Assembly (NCBI GenBank): GCA_947469815.1
Contig: CANIRI010000141.1
Location: 1 to 6,476, forward strand
Length of the DNA: 6,476 nt
Direction: 5' to 3'
Origin: Comamonadaceae bacterium
GTDB lineage: Bacteria > Pseudomonadota > Gammaproteobacteria > Burkholderiales > Burkholderiaceae_C
The translations under genes were made by a program, and so were the position numbers. The first letter of the stretch is position 1; every line of letters begins with the position of its first letter. The notes beneath the pieces are model-generated. The model had not been told where the DNA came from and ran no database searches. It saw only the letters and a list, made by a program, of their open reading frames with translations. This document shows positions 5,673-6,476 of this stretch, in pieces.

Positions 5673-6476
5673 TCAGGCTTTGGCCAGCACGTAGCTGCCA
5701 GGCGCGGGCATCAGCGGCTTGAAACCGGCTTTGCCATAGGTCTTGGGCGCGGGAATGTGTTTGCCGCCATGGCTGGCCAACCAGGTGGACCAGTCGGTCC
5801 ACCAACTGCCCGTATGTTCGGTAGCCCCCTCCACCCAAGCGGCATGGCTGGCGGGCAGGCGGCCGTCCGTTCGGATCCAGTGGCTGCGTTTTTTCTTGGC
5901 CGGCGGGTTGATGACGCCGGCAATATGGCCCGAGGCGCCCATCACAAAACGGACCGCTCCGCCCAGCACCTGCGTCGACGCGTAGGCCCCATCGGCGGGC
6001 ACGATATGGTCTTCGCGCGAGGCGTAGCGGTAGACTGGAATATCGATCGCGCCGAGATCCACCGGCTCGCCGCATACGGTCACTGCGCCGGGCTCGACCA
6101 GCTTATTTTCCAGATAGGTATTGCGCAAATACCAAGCGTAAAACGGACCTGGGAGATTGGTGGCATCGGAATTCCAGTACAGCAAATCGAAAGGCGGCGG
6201 CGATTCGCCTTGCAGGTAGTTGCCGACCACATAGTTCCAGACCAGCTCATTGGGGCGCAAAAAGCTGAAGGTGGTGGCCAGATCGCGGCCCTTCATCAAA
6301 CCGCCCTGTCCCAGTTCGCGCTCGCGGTAATCCACAAACGATTCGTCGATGAACACATCAAGCACGCCGGTATTCGAAAAATCCAGCAGCGTCGTCAACA
6401 AGGTGGCACTGGCCACCGGCTTCTCGCCGCGCGCCGCCAGCACCGCCAAGGCTGTTCCCAGCATGGTGCCGCCCAC
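5673..6476 (-). CDS. phaC: Class I polyhydroxyalkanoate synthase PhaC (C-terminal part; N-terminus beyond window edge)
   Basis: Polymerises (R)-3-hydroxyacyl-CoA into polyhydroxyalkanoate at the surface of the storage granule. The 267 residues visible are the C-terminal half of the alpha/beta-hydrolase catalytic domain. They begin at VGGT, the residues that directly follow the nucleophile in the family lipase-box GxCVGGT, so the catalytic Cys codon should lie just past 6476. The catalytic Asp (SREDHIVP, Asp156 of the fragment) and His (GASGHIAGVINPPAKKKRSHW, His184) are present. So are NTFSFLRP-like TTFSFLRPNELVWNYVV and NLPGPFYAWYLRNTYLEN, and a C-terminal end PAPGSYVLAKA typical of class I enzymes. 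Full-length class I enzymes are about 560-630 residues, so slightly more than half is missing. It is the first of the three pha genes; the operon promoter is outside the window. Confidence 0.97.
   Translation of the reverse strand: MGGTMLGTALAVLAARGEKPVASATLLTTLLDFSNTGVLDVFIDESFVDYRERELGQGGLMKGRDLATTFSFLRPNELVWNYVVGNYLQGESPPPFDLLYWNSDATNLPGPFYAWYLRNTYLENKLVEPGAVTVCGEPVDLGAIDIPVYRYASREDHIVPADGAYASTQVLGGAVRFVMGASGHIAGVINPPAKKKRSHWIRTDGRLPASHAAWVEGATEHTGSWWTDWSTWLASHGGKHIPAPKTYGKAGFKPLMPAPGSYVLAKA

Noticed and set aside
4543..5694. Long plus-strand open frame (383 codons) opposite phaA
   Set aside because: It lies antisense to the well-supported phaA and is rich in His, Gly and Ala runs typical of the complement of a GC-rich gene; no recognisable domain.

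Overview
The window looks like a chromosomal segment of a betaproteobacterium, most likely order Burkholderiales and probably Comamonadaceae. This rests on a phaC-phaA-phaB operon very close to the Cupriavidus/Comamonadaceae type, a zapB-like/zapA pair followed directly by 6S RNA and a TauE/SafE-family permease, moderately high GC, and repeated CCTACAATG-type -10 elements. The genus call is inference. There is no sign of a phage, IS element, CRISPR array, tRNA or rRNA.

Layout. (1) Positions 1-1635, minus strand: a vitamin B12-type TonB-dependent outer-membrane receptor (btuB) whose C-terminus is cut by the left edge. It reads open over all 545 codons in the window. Its leader holds a textbook adenosylcobalamin riboswitch (1723-1929), a possible expression-platform hairpin, and a five-codon upstream ORF that overlaps the btuB start. 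(2) Positions 1934-1986: a 12-bp inverted repeat whose two arms each carry a TACAAT -10 hexamer, one facing btuB and one facing the cell-division genes, so two divergent promoters appear to overlap. (3) Positions 1992-2566, plus strand: a small coiled-coil ZapB-like gene overlapping zapA by ATGA. (4) Positions 2596-2767: the 6S RNA gene, recognised by its perfect 11-bp closing stem and its bubble hairpin. (5) Positions 2816-3631, plus strand: a TSUP (TauE/SafE) membrane permease, ended by a perfect bidirectional terminator (3632-3655). (6) Positions 3677-6476, minus strand, convergent with the permease: phaB, phaA and the C-terminal part of phaC, the polyhydroxyalkanoate (PHB) operon. The right edge cuts phaC immediately after where the catalytic cysteine should lie.

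How the parts work together. The pha operon makes a complete carbon-storage route: PhaA condenses two acetyl-CoA, PhaB reduces acetoacetyl-CoA with NADPH, and PhaC polymerises the product. btuB and its riboswitch form a self-contained B12-uptake unit that should shut off when cobalamin is plentiful. ZapA and the ZapB-like protein support FtsZ-ring assembly, and 6S RNA modulates the sigma70 holoenzyme in stationary phase. The genes are mostly ordinary. The points worth a second look are regulatory: the symmetric divergent promoter, a possibly leaderless zapB-like mRNA, a mini-ORF that may couple translation to btuB, and the permease's Shine-Dalgarno-free C-rich leader directly after 6S RNA. I did not find an undescribed protein system here.
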